Positions 42,478 to 53,741 of a stretch of DNA of 64,000 nucleotides are shown piece after piece. Source of the DNA: Scolanthus callimorphus (taxonomy: Eukaryota > Cnidaria > Anthozoa > Actiniaria > Edwardsiidae). Below the pieces are notes generated by a model, which saw nothing but the letters and a program-made list of their open reading frames with translations, was not told where the DNA came from and searched no databases. Location of the stretch: the NCBI GenBank assembly GCA_033964015.1, contig CM066915.1, forward strand, positions 10,129,573-10,193,572. The letters are read 5' to 3'. Both the position numbers and the translations under genes were made by a program. How positions within the stretch are numbered: position 1 is the first letter of the stretch; the number at the start of each line of letters is the position of its first letter.

Positions 42478-44261
42478 GCATTACTTGTACACTGTAATTA
42501 TTATTATTGTCATATCACATTATTAATATTATTATTCATTACTACTAGCCAAGTGATTTCCCTGATCGGTATAAACAAGATTATTATAAACTGCAATGTT
42601 TCCCCAACACAAGTATGGTTCAAACCCGCATGTAATAACCAGAACCCAACAAATCAAAACTCAACAAATGTGCAAAACAAAAACAAAAACAAAAGTTACT
42701 TCCTCTAGGAAAACCTTACAGGCAATCTATCGAAATTTAATTCATCAATTTACCACTCATGCTATAAGCAATAAAATAGTTAAAATTCTGCAAATTACCA
42801 GTCCGGTACGTTTCGCTGGCGACCGAACGCGGCTAAAAATCAAAATCATTCACTCAGGTTAAACCTAATTCACCTCGCGCACAGGTAAACTAAATCGCAC
42901 AATTTACCACTTCAGGTCCATGCAGGCAATTTAAAGTACAAAATTCACTGATTCAAGAACTGAAAAAATCACACTAATTAGTCACATTAGCGTCAGAGGC
43001 AATTCAAAAATACACAATAATTCACCGTAGGCCTCGCAGGCAAATCAAATTATAAGTACATTTCACGTGAACTTATTCCGATGGGACTCACAATCGCAGA
43101 CATTTTGAATCAAGCAAATAGGCCTCGCAGGCAATTCAAAATCCACAATTCACGAACTTCAAATAGGCCTCGCAGGCATTTTGAAATATTACATAATTCA
43201 CCACTTCAGGTAAGCCTCGCAGGCATTTTGAAATATTACACAATTCACCCCTTCAGGTAAGCCTCGCAGGCATTTTGAAATATTACACAATTCACCCCTT
43301 CAGGTAAGCCTCGCAGGCATTTTGAAATATACAATTCACCCCTTCAGGTAAGCCTCGCAGGCATTTTGAAATATACAATTCACCACTTCAGGTAAGCCTC
43401 GCAGGCATTTTGAAATATTATGAAATTCACCACTTCAGGTAAGCCTCGCAGGCATTTTGAAATATTATGAAATTCACCACTTCAGGTAAGCCTCGCAGGC
43501 ATTTTGAAATATTATGAAATTCACCACTTCAGGTAAGCCTCGCAGGCATTTTGAAATATTATGAAATTCACCACTTCAGGTAAGCCTCGCAGGCATTTTG
43601 AAATATTATGAAATTCACCACTTCAGGTAAGCCTCGCAGGCATTTTGAAATATTATGAAATTCACCACTTCAGGTAAGCCTCGCAGGCATTTTGAAATAT
43701 TACATAATTCACCACTTCAGGTAAGCCTCGCAGGCATTTTGAAATATTATGAAATTCACCACTTCAGGTAAGCCTCGCAGGCATTTTGAAATATACAATT
43801 CACCACTTCAGGTAAGCCTCGCAGGCATTTTGAAATATTATGAAATTCACCACTTCAGGTAAGCCTCGCAGGCATTTTGAAATAATTCTATTACACAATT
43901 CACCACTTCAGGTAAGCCTCGCAGGCATTTTAAAATATTACACAATTCACCACTACAGGTAAACCTCACAGGCATTTTGAACTATTATGAAATTCACTAC
44001 TTCAAAAATAAGCTCTTGCAAGAAAATTACCGAACAAATACGAAAAAAGCAAAGCTGGAGTCATCATACCTCATTTTGCGCTTGTGGTGCATTTGCTGCC
44101 TGTTGAACTACTGGCTGAACTGCTGGTTGAACGACCGGTTGAACTTCTGGTTGAAGTGGCACTTGTTGAACTCCCGCCGGAATTGGTGCAGGTGCAACTT
44201 GATTAAGTTGTTGTACTACAGCCTGAGCCGCCACTGCTCTAGGAACCTGTTCCTCCGCCAT
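41532..44261 (-). CDS. gag: Spliced gag of the Ngaro-like element (two exons, phase 0)
   Basis: Exon 1, 44261-44070 (64 codons), starts MAEEQVPRAVAAQAVVQQLN and is rich in Q, P, A and V (VQPVVQPAVQPVVQQ). It ends GAG|GTATGATG. Exon 2 starts at 42068 after 'tttatacag' with DGTNLAGVMQRLTRLENTGQ, followed by a helical region and, near the C-terminus, a CCHC knuckle (CYNCGQFGHFQSFC), stop at 41532. The spliced product would be 242 residues with no internal stop. Length, exon layout and phase parallel the gag at 20732-24598. The nucleic-acid binding role is inferred from the knuckle. Confidence 0.65.
42240..42540. repeat. (ATT)n/(TTA)n microsatellite clusters in the gag intron
   Basis: Interrupted runs at 42247-42306, 42355-42408 and 42439-42480. 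The translated Ile/Asn runs are artefacts. Confidence 0.9.
43140..43985. repeat. ~48-bp minisatellite in the gag intron of the Ngaro-like element
   Basis: About 17 units of 'aggtaagcctcgcaggcattttgaaatattatgaaattcaccacttc', 41-50 bp, mostly near-identical in the middle and decaying outward (42.9-43.14 kb has degenerate units). Each unit contains 'cacttcaggtaagc', a donor-like site on the plus strand, opposite to the direction of gag. Confidence 0.95.
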
Positions 44262-44423
44262 TAGAGTTAGTCGGGTTGAACGTAAGCCGAGCAAAGCCAA
44301 ATGAGTCCACAACTGGTGGACCTCAAGTGAAGTGACAGGGTGTGGTCCATGTGCATTCTATTATAAAGCATATTATCACAATCCCCAGGGAGTTAATTAC
44401 CAATGCAAATTGAGTTTGCATAG

Positions 44424-44690
44424 TCCTGCAGTGTCCAACCACACGGCCCGATGAACCGATAGAATCCGATAAAAACCGCACGCATGGGCAGTAAATATTT
44501 AATCAGACAACCGATAGTCCTATATTGTCCAACAACACGGCCCGATGACCCGAAAGAATCCGATAAAAACCGCACGCATGGGCAGTAAATATTTAATCAG
44601 ACAACCGATAGTCCTACAGTGTCCAACAACACTGCCCGATGACCCGATAGAAACCGATAAAAACCGTACGCATGGGCAGTAAATATTTAA
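44424..44690. repeat. ~92-bp satellite, segment 2
   Basis: About three units of the 92-bp satellite between the A1 end of the Ngaro-like element and the TTAA element. Units here read 'agtaaatatttaatcagac', slightly different from segment 1. Confidence 0.8.
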
Positions 44691-45965
44691 GAGGGAATGT
44701 CCACTAGGACCGAGCGGGAGGTGGCACATGATGAAAAATAAAAATCCTTCATATTTTGTCCAAAGATAGCCTAATATACCAAAAGAAACGTGATGGGATT
44801 TTGTTCTTCAGTTATGAATTTTAACTCCCGAAAATTACGATTTTCTGACAGCACCCCGCGAATGGACAAAACGCACAATTTTCAGCCGAAATACCCAAAC
44901 TTACAAACACTGTCATATCCACTTCGCGCCAGCCCCAAACCCGAAAATCGGTTCAGAAATGTATTTTGTATGTCCTAAGAAGTAATTTAAGGCTAAATAT
45001 TATCTTTTGCGTTCGATAATTTTGGCACGGGAAGCCGCTAAAACTGATCAAAATTTTGCTCGCTCGAAATGGGCGATCTGGCGGTCATTTTCAGGAGGGA
45101 ATATCCAGTCCCGGTAGTGTCCCAAATCAACCCAAATTTTTTTCTCATAAGTAGACATATTGTTCTCAACCGTAATATAAAAATTATTGCCAGGCTCTTT
45201 GTCAACGCTAAGAACCAAGCCTCTCAAAATCGGAGTTATCACAACTTGAATGTGTCAACACATGTAAACACAACGCGAACATAATGCAAATACTGAGAGA
45301 AATACACTTGATTCGTGAAAATAATGCAACACCGAGCACTTCTCTGTCTTACCTGGATAGTTAGCGTCCTAGGTTTGGCTTCCGAAGGTATTTTCCATGT
45401 AGTTTTTTTCCCCCTCTGGGGGAAGAAAAATATGGTTGGTATTTACTTACATCCGTCGATCAGCCATCTATGTGGCTAAGGAGGGCTAATTCTAAATATT
45501 ATCATTGCCGTAAAATACAATAATGTCATATTCAATCTTAGAGTATTGCCTTTTAGTATTACTCAAGTGAATACAAGTAAAGATACTTACTGAAGAATTT
45601 CGCGCGCGCTCGAGTTTTCTTATGATCGTGAAAAAGTCCAACGAAACTCACTTGAGCAATTATACTAAAACAATAAGCTCAGGCTCGCCGATAATCACGT
45701 CGCCATCAGCGACTATTATTGTTAAATAGTAGTCGTTTGTGGCATTTGCTACGCGATTTGGGGGTTATTATCATCGTGAAAGAAATAAAATATGTGGCCA
45801 CTGGTTATTGCTGACGATTTGCATTGGGGGTTATTTTAGAGAACTGTCTTGAAAGAAAATGAGGGTGTAGGGCGTTTTATCTCAAAAACGTCGGTCGCGA
45901 CCACGCCTGTCAATCAAAACTTTTCCTGTAACAAGTAAACATTGAACTTGATCCTTTCACTGGAC

Positions 45966-45999
45966 GCAAAAGCTCATGATGTACATCATGAGCTTTTGC
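45966..45999. repeat. 34-bp perfect palindrome
   Basis: GCAAAAGCTCATGAT-GTAC-ATCATGAGCTTTTGC; no mismatch and no spacer. Confidence 0.9.
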
Positions 46000-46427
46000 T
46001 GGACGGCATTGCCCGCCGACTTGATACGCTCCTTGTAAATTCTGTGGAACAAACTCCGCTTTTATATGGCTTATGGCAAACGCAAATCAAAAATTCGATA
46101 TTCGATCTCATGGTGAAATTAGGGCATTTCCCTTGAAGCTTTCGCACGCAAAGAGAAAAACAGAAATACATCATATGCCCGACACCCCACCCCCTCGAAA
46201 ATTCCCGGATCCGTCACGCAACGTCCCGTCAACATTGGAACGCTAAAACTGGAACATCTCCGCATTTCTATGGCTTAAATGGCTACGCAAATCCAAAATA
46301 GCTGCCTGCAACTTTAGATCTGGTGAAATAAGGGCATTTTCCTTGAAGCAAGATGGATAACATTGCTCAGAATCGAAATATCTTGAAGCGAATAATCATC
46401 GCACCGTGATCGAAGTACAAATAGCCC

Positions 46428-46797
46428 GGGGGGGGGGGACTCTCGTCCTATCCCTTAGGGTATAAAATTGACAGACGTGCTATCTCTTAGGGGTGTTAAA
46501 AATCAGACCTATCCCTAAGGGGAGTCTCAGACCAATCCTTGCCCAGAAATATATTGGTACTGACACCAGAACCGATAACTTGGTTGAAAACCCTAAAAAT
46601 TTCGCTTTTATTTGTTTTGACCTGCCAAATTTTAGGGGTAAATTCGGCGGTCGCCACGCCAATTTGCTTTCTTTTAGGGGTAAATTTGCTGTTTGCCACA
46701 CCCATTTTGCTATCCCTTAGGGTCAAAATCAATTTCCCGACGAGCACCCCCGTCCGAAAATATGGGGAGTCCCCCCCCCCCCCCCCCCCCCCCCGGG
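46428..46797. mobile_element. Short TIR repeat (MITE-like), copy 2, with poly-G/poly-C ends
   Basis: Same family as 771-1121: starts in a G run followed by GGGGGACTCTC and ends GGGGAGTCCCCC in a 24-C run (46771-46794). Internal 'atcccttaggg' phrases recur five or six times. Confidence 0.6.
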
Positions 46798-47533
46798 ACA
46801 AATAGACACAATGGCGCTGCAGAAACTACATGGAAAATACGTTCGGAAGCCAAAACTAGGACGCTAACTATTCAGGTAGGACAGAGAAGTGCTCGGTGTT
46901 GCATTATTTTCACGAATCAAGTGTATTTTCTCTCAGTATTTGTGTTTGCATGTGTTGACACATTCAAGTTGTGATAACTCCGATTTTGAAAGGTTTGTTT
47001 CTTGGCGTTGACAAATAGCCTGGCAATAATTTTTATATTACGGTTGAGAACAATATGTCTACTTATGAGAAAAAATTATTTGGGTTGATTTGGGACACTA
47101 CCGGGACTGGATATTCCCTCCTGAAAATGACCGCCAGATCGCCGATTGAGAGCGAGCAAAATTTTGATCAGTTTTAGCGGCTTCCCGTGCCAAAATTATC
47201 GAACGCAAAATATAATATTTAGCCTTAAATTACTTCTTAGGTCATACAAAAGACATTTCTGAACCGATTTTCGGGTTTGGGGCTGGCGCGAAGTGGATAT
47301 GACAGTGTTTGTAAGTTTAGGTATTTCGGCTGAAAATTGTGCGTTTTGTCCATTCGCGGGGTGCTGTCAGAAAATCGTAATTTTCAGGAGTTAAAATTAA
47401 TAACCGAAGAACAAAATCCCATCACGTTTCTTTTGGTATATTAGGCTATCTTTGGACCAAATATGGAGGATTTCGATTTTTCATCATGTGCCACATATTT
47501 CCAATTTCGCTCGGTATTAGTGGACATTTCCTC

Positions 47534-47710
47534 TTAATCAGACAACCTATAGTCCTACAGTGTCCAACTACACGGCCCGATGACCCGATAGAATCCGATA
47601 AACCGCACGCATGGGCAGTACGTATTTAATCAGACGACTGATAGTCCTACAGTGTCCTACAACACGGCCCGATGATCCAATAGAGTCCGATAAACCGCAC
47701 GCATGGGCGA
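47534..47710. repeat. ~92-bp satellite, segment 3
   Basis: Two units continue the satellite after the TTAA element and end at about 47707 ('gcatgggc'). Confidence 0.8.
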
Positions 47711-47844
47711 TCGCCCGTTTTCCATGGGTTAAAATACTCAAAAACGTAGTCCCGGTTGCTTTGAAATTTAATCGATAACCTTAATTTGATCTCGAATATT
47801 TTGATGACATTTTTAAAACGCAACGAGGCTTTCTCAAAAGCCTT

Positions 47845-48045
47845 GAATAGACCTCCTCGCTTGCCCGTTGTTTTGCCCATTTCAGATCACGTGGCATTCC
47901 CATGAGTGTTCTCTCTTTCTTTTTCTGCTACGCACCGAAGGATATATGAATATGGAATCATTCCAAACAAAGAGAGAATACTCATGGGAATGACATGTGA
48001 TCTGAAATGGGCAAAACATTACGCCCAAGCCGAGGAGGTATATTT
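47845..48045. mobile_element. Foldback repeat
   Basis: 'acctcctcgcttgcc...ttgcccatttcagatcac' mirrors 'gtgatctgaaatgggcaa...gccgaggaggt'; arms of ~85 bp around a 'ttctttttctgctacgcaccgaagg' loop. No gene. Confidence 0.65.
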
Positions 48046-48429
48046 CTTGTTGGCAAGACGCCCATTACTCCACATTACTGAAAATTGAATTGAACTTCCT
48101 ACGCGCAATGCGCTCATAATTCGAATGGCGAACGTAAAACTTTCTAATTACGCTAAATTCGCCAGAGATTCAGAACACTTCTTTTTATAGCTCCGTTACG
48201 CTTGCTGAATTTCAATATTGCTTTAAATATGGATACACTGACGTCACAAGGTAACCGCCTATGTGGTATCACGTATATTCCTGTTTTCCTCGGATTTGAT
48301 CGGAAAAATATTCATAAACTCGCTCCCAGTTGCTTTGCAATTATCTGGTATGTGTTTTTCCTTTTTGCTCCATTGTGGACTTCTCCACAGGGTAGTTGGA
48401 GGTTTGTAACTGGTGTATTTTCCATCTGG

Positions 48430-48660
48430 TATATTTTATATTTTTTGCCACGTCCCAAACTGCCATCACCAAAACCATCATGTTTCCATCGGGTATATCT
48501 TCCATCGGGTATTATTAAATGTGTTTCCCATCGGGTATATCTTCCATCGGGTATATCTTCCATCGGGTATTATTAAATATGTTTCCCATCGGGTATATTT
48601 TTTTGGTTCCATCATCGGGTTATCATAATTTTACCCGGTATTATAACGGGTATTACGCGA
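48430..48660. repeat. Short tandem repeats of TTCCATCGGGTATA
   Basis: Around nine irregular copies of 'ccatcgggtat(at/ta)' with two longer blocks separated by 'tattaaatgtgtttcc'. Non-coding. Confidence 0.8.
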
Positions 48661-48910
48661 AGTGCAGAATTTTGCCAAATAAATTCTCATAAGCTTGTTT
48701 TATTTAGTACATTAATTGATAGTTTCCGTTTTATATCCATTATAATTAACAATTATTCGCCGAAGTTGAAGTGGATAGTGTCGAATAGGCAAGACGTCGG
48801 AAGAGTGGCGTGACTCGCAAACTGGTTCAGCAGATCGTACTGAACATCGCTTTTGCCGGTTTAATTAAAAAAAGAAAGTTAAAATAGAACGTGAAAAAAG
48901 CAAATTCGAA

Positions 48911-48990
48911 AGTTATAGCTCAGTTGGTAGGAAAGATACATCATCTGACTTTAATGTTTCCGAGGTCAAATGCCAAATAATTGAAAATTG
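48911..48990 (+). repeat. tRNA-derived SINE head or tRNA pseudogene
   Basis: 'TATAGCTCAGTTGGTAGG' matches the tRNA A box/D arm, and 'GAGGTCAAATGCC' 40 bp later resembles a B box with mutations; the anticodon region is not foldable into an intact tRNA. Followed by AT-rich DNA. No intact tRNA is present in the window. Confidence 0.45.
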
Positions 48991-48999
48991 AGTGGAATT

Positions 49000-50295
49000 C
49001 GGGGCCTCGAATACAGCTGGTAGCGTGTTTATAGCGTGGTATTTGTCAAAATGGCGCCTGAGTTGCCAGCCTTCCAAATCTTTATAGACACCGGGAGCAA
49101 ATGTGAAAATGTCACTATTTCAACCCAAAGTGACATAAAGGGAAGGAAGAAAGACTCAAATGAAGGTATGTGATATAAATATCTTTATTTTCTCAGATAA
49201 ACGATATAAAATTCATTCTTACAGTTCCACATATTTAATATATAGATTTAGGCACTGCCTAAAAGCGGAACTCCAATGTTTATACCTCTTACAGAACGAC
49301 TAATTGTTATACATGCAATAATATTATAGCAAATTTCTGACAATAATTGCCCTTTTTCACTATGACGTCATATCAAAACACTCTATTGTCTTTGCGCTAT
49401 GAATCATGGTCGCCAGAGGGGACAGCAGCATTTAGAAATGACCAAAACACAATGAAAATGCCATTCATGATGTTCGAATGGAACTTTTATTTGAACCAAG
49501 TTTCAGCTATCTTGCCCATGTAAACAAACCATGATGTCATAGTGAAATAGGGCGATTAGTCGGACGTTATTTGGCTTCTGATGGTGCTAATTAGACATTG
49601 ATTTCAGGGGGTGCATGGGGACCCCTCCTGGCGACTAGACTATAATGGACCTATAATTGATAAGCCAGTTGGCTAACTACCCCTAACAGAATCCTAGTCA
49701 GAAAAGTCAGAAAAAAACTCTTAAAAAACTGTACTGTAAAAGTATAAGAATCATAATCATAATCATGTGTTTCCAAAAAATATCCATACCCCCTCTATGT
49801 AATTTTTCAAAGAAAAATACAGTATTTGTATGGAAAAGATCAGTTAAATTGACGGAATTTCCAATCCGAGCAATTTTATCCTACCCAACTATATGAACTC
49901 TTCCATACCATAGAAATCAAAACCTACATCAATTTACGTCAAATGGCCCCCTTGGATGCATCACAAGAATAATGTTACTAAAATTAATGGAAAATATCCG
50001 AAAACATAGCAAAATTTTGTATGGGCGACCAAAACAGAACAAGAAGAACTACTTTGCAAAATCACTCCATCATGACAAGCCTTTGAACCCCCTCTTTGAA
50101 CAAATAAGTGAAATTAAACAATCAAAATTAGGCAAAAATTATTTTTTTATATTTACTGGAGTTTTGCCAAATGTAAATCATTATTATTTCTTACAGTTCA
50201 AATAAAAAATATATCTAAGTATTTATCCTTGTAGGGGGATTTACTGGAACTCTAGTGAGCAATGGTTTAAATCCAGTTTAAGCATTGTTCTGGTA
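49000..50295. other. Mostly non-coding; stray head of the CRE-minisatellite family
   Basis: At 49237-49275 'atatatagatttaggcactgcctaaaagcggaactcc' matches the head of the repeats at 16.2 and 17.8 kb, without its minisatellite. A 77-codon ORF at 49972-50205 is Lys/Asn-rich and unrecognised. Confidence 0.45.
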
Positions 50296-50297
50296 GG

Positions 50298-50727
50298 GAG
50301 CATTCATTATTTATGCCAGGGGGTGGGCTCGCAAGATTTTTCATTCAGCCCAAAAAAAACCTTGACCCCCCTTAAAGTATCAATAAAAACCTCAAAACCC
50401 CTTTAGGCAATTTTTATGATAATGATAGCCCCTTCCCCCCCTTTAGACCAGGAAGAAATGTTGGGACATCTAGATACCAAGAAGACAACAACCAGTATTT
50501 TAAAGACATTTCCTGATGTGTGCATAAACAGTTTGTTGTAATTTTACAGGTGTGTAACCTCTTGTACCCATATGTTAAATTAACGTCGTTGCTGCCATAA
50601 AATGAAGATGACCCCTCATAAGTGTTTTCATATTTTGGTGATCCTCTACTTAAACGTGCCAAATTTAACATGGTCCCCCTTAATAATTGCAAGCCCACCC
50701 CCTGGCATAAATAATGAATGCTCCCTT
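50298..50727. mobile_element. 430-bp MITE with ~39-bp TIRs
   Basis: GGGAGCATTCATTATTTATG CCAGGGGGTGGGC at the left is inverted at 50685-50727. No ORF of note, target duplication not evident. Confidence 0.75.
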
Positions 50728-50729
50728 AA

Positions 50730-52900
50730 AGTGAAAGTAAACGAAAAACTACCAACAGAAAAATGAGCATAGCCCCATACCCACTATAAGGTGAGATCCT
50801 GCTTTGGAATAACATATCAAGATAGTTCCCTTGAAAAAGTGTCGACTTTCTTCAACTTCCTTATAAGGAAATATCTGCATACCATATTTGGAATCCCAGT
50901 AAGATTTTTGATATTTCTATTGGCCTAGAAAACTTAAAACTTTACCAGAACAGATACACTGGAGAAAGGATAATATGCACATTTCCACTGTGTTTTTCAC
51001 GGTCAAGAACCTGGAAACAAGGCAGACAAAACACCACTGACAGGAAGCTTGGTTCGATGTCTAAAAAGGAGGCATGTTAGAATCACAATACTGATTAAGT
51101 ACAAGTTCATGGTCATAGTTGAAAGTATAAGTACAAATAATCACAAAGTGTTTTGAAATTTTGCTTTTTGCACTTGGGATTTCATAATTATGCGAACAAC
51201 AAAAAGGAAAGAGTTTCATGAGTAAGCTATCTTTGTGAGTTGATGTGTTGTATTTTTTTGTAACAAGATTGAAAAAATACTTCTGGAAAGGTGGTATGTT
51301 TTTATGTTTATATGAACCAAGCCACAAGCAGGCTAGATATGACCTCTTAAATTCCAGGGTTTTTTCACAGTGCTTAGTGCAAATGGAGTCTAGAGTTACA
51401 GGATGGGTTAGCTGATGCCCTGGAAAAAAAGTTGGCTACCTTCTTGCACCTTGTGTTGCAATTCATGTGTGAACCAGCTCTAGCATCAGCACCTGAGAAC
51501 TGAAAAAAAAAATCAAAGTCAAACGGGACACCTACAGCTACTAGCCTAGTCAGTAAACGAAATTTACAGGCTCGGAGGGCTGGATCATCAAATACTATAA
51601 CTGATACCTTAAAGTACCTTTAATGTCCTTGAAACAGCATTTAAAATTCCACAGAGTGTGGTGACAAATCTTAACCTAAGTCTGAATTCTAAGATTCCAG
51701 ACCTCTAGCAAGAAAATCAGAAAATCATTCATTTCATGGAATCTCAAAGGCCAGGGACGTCAAACCAGGGATTGTCTTGAAATGGCTAAATTTCCTGAAA
51801 TATTCCCGGGAGAAATACAGTAAATGTATGGCAGTCATCTTGAATTTTTTGCTGGGAAACGAAGCGAAAAATATTGAGACGCCTGGCAAAACCGGGAGGG
51901 TTGACATTCCTGTAAGACCCATGCAAGAAAAAAGAAAGATGATAGTATCTTTTGCATAATATCATATTCCAGGTAGAAGTAAATAAGAAAATGTGCACAA
52001 GCATTCCCCCCTGCCCCTTTGGAGTCAGATTGGTTGTTTGGTTTTACCCTGCTTGCGGGGAAAAAGTCCTGACCTAAATGATTTTTTTCTAATTGTCCGT
52101 AGGTGGTTATAGAACTTTGTTTCTTTAGAATTAGCTTGTAGAAATGAGATCTACAAGCTAAATTGGCATAAAAAAATGCACAGTGAATAAAAGCATCTTG
52201 GCAAACTGAAAGACAAACGTGTTTCCACTGTTTTAAAGTATTTACTGTTGTAATAACATTTTTTGTCAACAGAGATCAGGCCGAGACATTTTCTTATTTG
52301 AAGGCAGCTTGTTAGGAAATGTGAGCGATTTTTCTCCCACGCTCTATAAATGCAAAGTTAGCTTGTAGCAAATGTCCAGTGGTGGGGGATTTTTTTTATT
52401 GCCAAAGCCTGTTGTGCCTGGGAACTTTGTTATGCATGTGAGCACTGTTGACAAAAAATGACATTACCAGAGGATTAAAAGAGTGGAAAATGCTTTTGTC
52501 TTTCAGCTGGCTGTGATGCTGGCTTTATTATCATGATACAATTTTACGGTCAATCATTATTGATTTCTGTCTATGATTTCAAGCCAATGCAAACCCCTTT
52601 TCAGCAAAAACGTTTTCACCAAAACACATGTAGTCTCATCCACAAAGCCAAGCTTCAAATATTGAGTTAATTATAAGTCTAATTTCCAATAGTAAAATTA
52701 AAGAGAGTTGCTGAATGAATCACAGGGGACTGAAACATGATTCCAATGTGTATTACAATTATCTTATTGCAAGTACAAGGGATATGAAGTATAAATAGAG
52801 TAGTTTAAATATGATATCCTAGAGATTCATGTGTTGCATTTCAATGGAGAACATACGCCCTATAAGCATTGAAGAGATGAGCAAAGCACTCAACTTTGGA
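50730..52900. other. Non-coding stretch, no gene recognised
   Basis: AT-rich with short ORFs on both strands and no visible domain; likely intron or intergenic DNA of the gene proposed at 52923-53070 (minus). Confidence 0.4.
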
Positions 52901-52922
52901 ACTAACTTACTTGAAAACTTAC

Positions 52923-53070
52923 CTGAATATCGTATTTTTTTCTTGAAGGAATCTTGATGCCAAAGCATTTCTGTCGTTAGAAACTTATTCAGCTCCAAGG
53001 ATGTCCTTGAGAAGCGAGTCGTACATTGTTCTTTCCATGATTGAGTTTCTCCTAACAGTTCGAGCGACAT
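52923..53070 (-). CDS. Candidate first coding exon of a host gene
   Basis: ATG at 53070 (aacATGT) opens MSLELLGETQSWKEQCTTRF and about 29 more residues (helical, 'SLELNKFLTTEMLWHQDSF') to a consensus donor TTCAG|GTAAGTTT, phase 1. The protein is not recognised. It is divergent to the plus-strand start at 53428, 358 bp away. Subsequent exons would lie left of 52.9 kb but were not identified. Confidence 0.45.
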
Positions 53071-53427
53071 GTTTTCTTTTCTTGAACAAGCCAACTGCAA
53101 AGGCTGGCTAAATTCGTGAGAATTCCGTGTCGATGCCAATTAAATTTATTCCGTGCTTGAGCTGTAACAAAGCTGCAAATTATTTCTTGTTTTTGCAATC
53201 TAAAATGATTCATAGCTGATTTTAAACCTCTTAACTTAATTTCTTTCTGGTATGATCCCGGCTGAATAAACCACTTTATCGATTACTCATCCTTCCCTGA
53301 TCCCAGTCCATTCTGCCAGCAACGAAAAACAGGTAAACCAAAGGCTTCATGTATCTTTTCCGAACATCCCCGAAAGTTCTTTCAAAGTTTGTGGCCAATA
53401 ACATGATACAAGTACAAGAAACTGCAG
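53071..53427. promoter_or_regulatory. Putative bidirectional promoter
   Basis: The interval separates two head-to-head candidate start exons. No TATA box is evident in either orientation. Inference from geometry only. Confidence 0.3.
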
Positions 53428-53478
53428 ATGGCGGACGAAATCTTGACTTGCACAAGGCCGCCTAACCAAAGTGAATCG
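53428..53478 (+). CDS. Start of a gene cut by the assembly gap
   Basis: An ATG in strong context (ctgcagATGGCGGAC) begins MADEILTCTRPPNQSES and runs open into the N gap. 'ATGGCGGA' is a very common animal start. No identification is possible. Confidence 0.4.
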
Positions 53479-53578
53479 NNNNNNNNNNNNNNNNNNNNNN
53501 NNNNNNNNNNNNNNNNNNNNNNNNNNNNNNNNNNNNNNNNNNNNNNNNNNNNNNNNNNNNNNNNNNNNNNNNNNNNNN
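53479..53578. other. Assembly gap (100 N)
   Basis: Exactly 100 N, the usual placeholder for a gap of unknown size. Confidence 1.
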
Positions 53579-53741
53579 AAGAGTTTGTGTGGCCAAAAGC
53601 TTAATTCCAGTTTTTTAAAAGAATTTGATATATGACTTTTAGATATGATCGACCAAAGTTTGCATGATTCATGATCAAAGTGCTAATTCTCGCATAAACC
53701 GGCCCAGAAACCAAAGTTTAAAGCCTAAGGGACGTGTCATT

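Larger units (their letters stand above)
38936..44424 (-). mobile_element. Ngaro-type YR retrotransposon with A1-B1-A2-B2 split direct repeats
   Basis: A repeats (129 bp, start GCCAAATGAGTCCACAACTG on the plus strand) lie at 44296-44424 (A1) and 39075-39203 (A2). B repeats (62 bp, TAGTGTAATATTCCTCCCTG) lie at 39200-39261 (B1) and 38936-38997 (B2). Read on the minus strand the order is A1, gag, pol, B1, A2, B2, the arrangement known for Ngaro/PAT-type elements. A and B ends share 'atagt', and the flanking satellite closes as 'gatagt|cct' with no target duplication, as expected for recombinase-mediated insertion. Between RNase H and B1 only ~170 bp remain, so the recombinase gene is deleted. 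A 17-bp sequence (39039-39055) is inverted at 44262-44278. Confidence 0.75.
44691..47533. mobile_element. 2.84-kb element with ~707-bp TIRs and TTAA duplication
   Basis: Left arm 44691-45402 (GAGGGAATGTCCACTAGGAC) and right arm 46827-47533 are inverted copies with a few percent differences. TTAA flanks both sides (44687-44690, 47534-47537), and the satellite sequence 'aaatatttaatcagac' closes across it. TTAA targets are typical of piggyBac and Kolobok superfamilies. The 1.4-kb interior has no transposase ORF, includes a nested MITE (46428-46797) and a 34-bp perfect palindrome. Non-autonomous. Confidence 0.85.

Noticed and set aside
43140..43985. CRISPR-like array of repeats
   Set aside because: The units are contiguous minisatellite repeats of 41-50 bp without unique spacers, in a eukaryotic retrotransposon intron; the same holds for 21.36-23.85 kb.
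48911..48990. Functional tRNA gene
   Set aside because: Only A-box-like and weak B-box-like motifs are present; the acceptor stem and anticodon arm do not pair.
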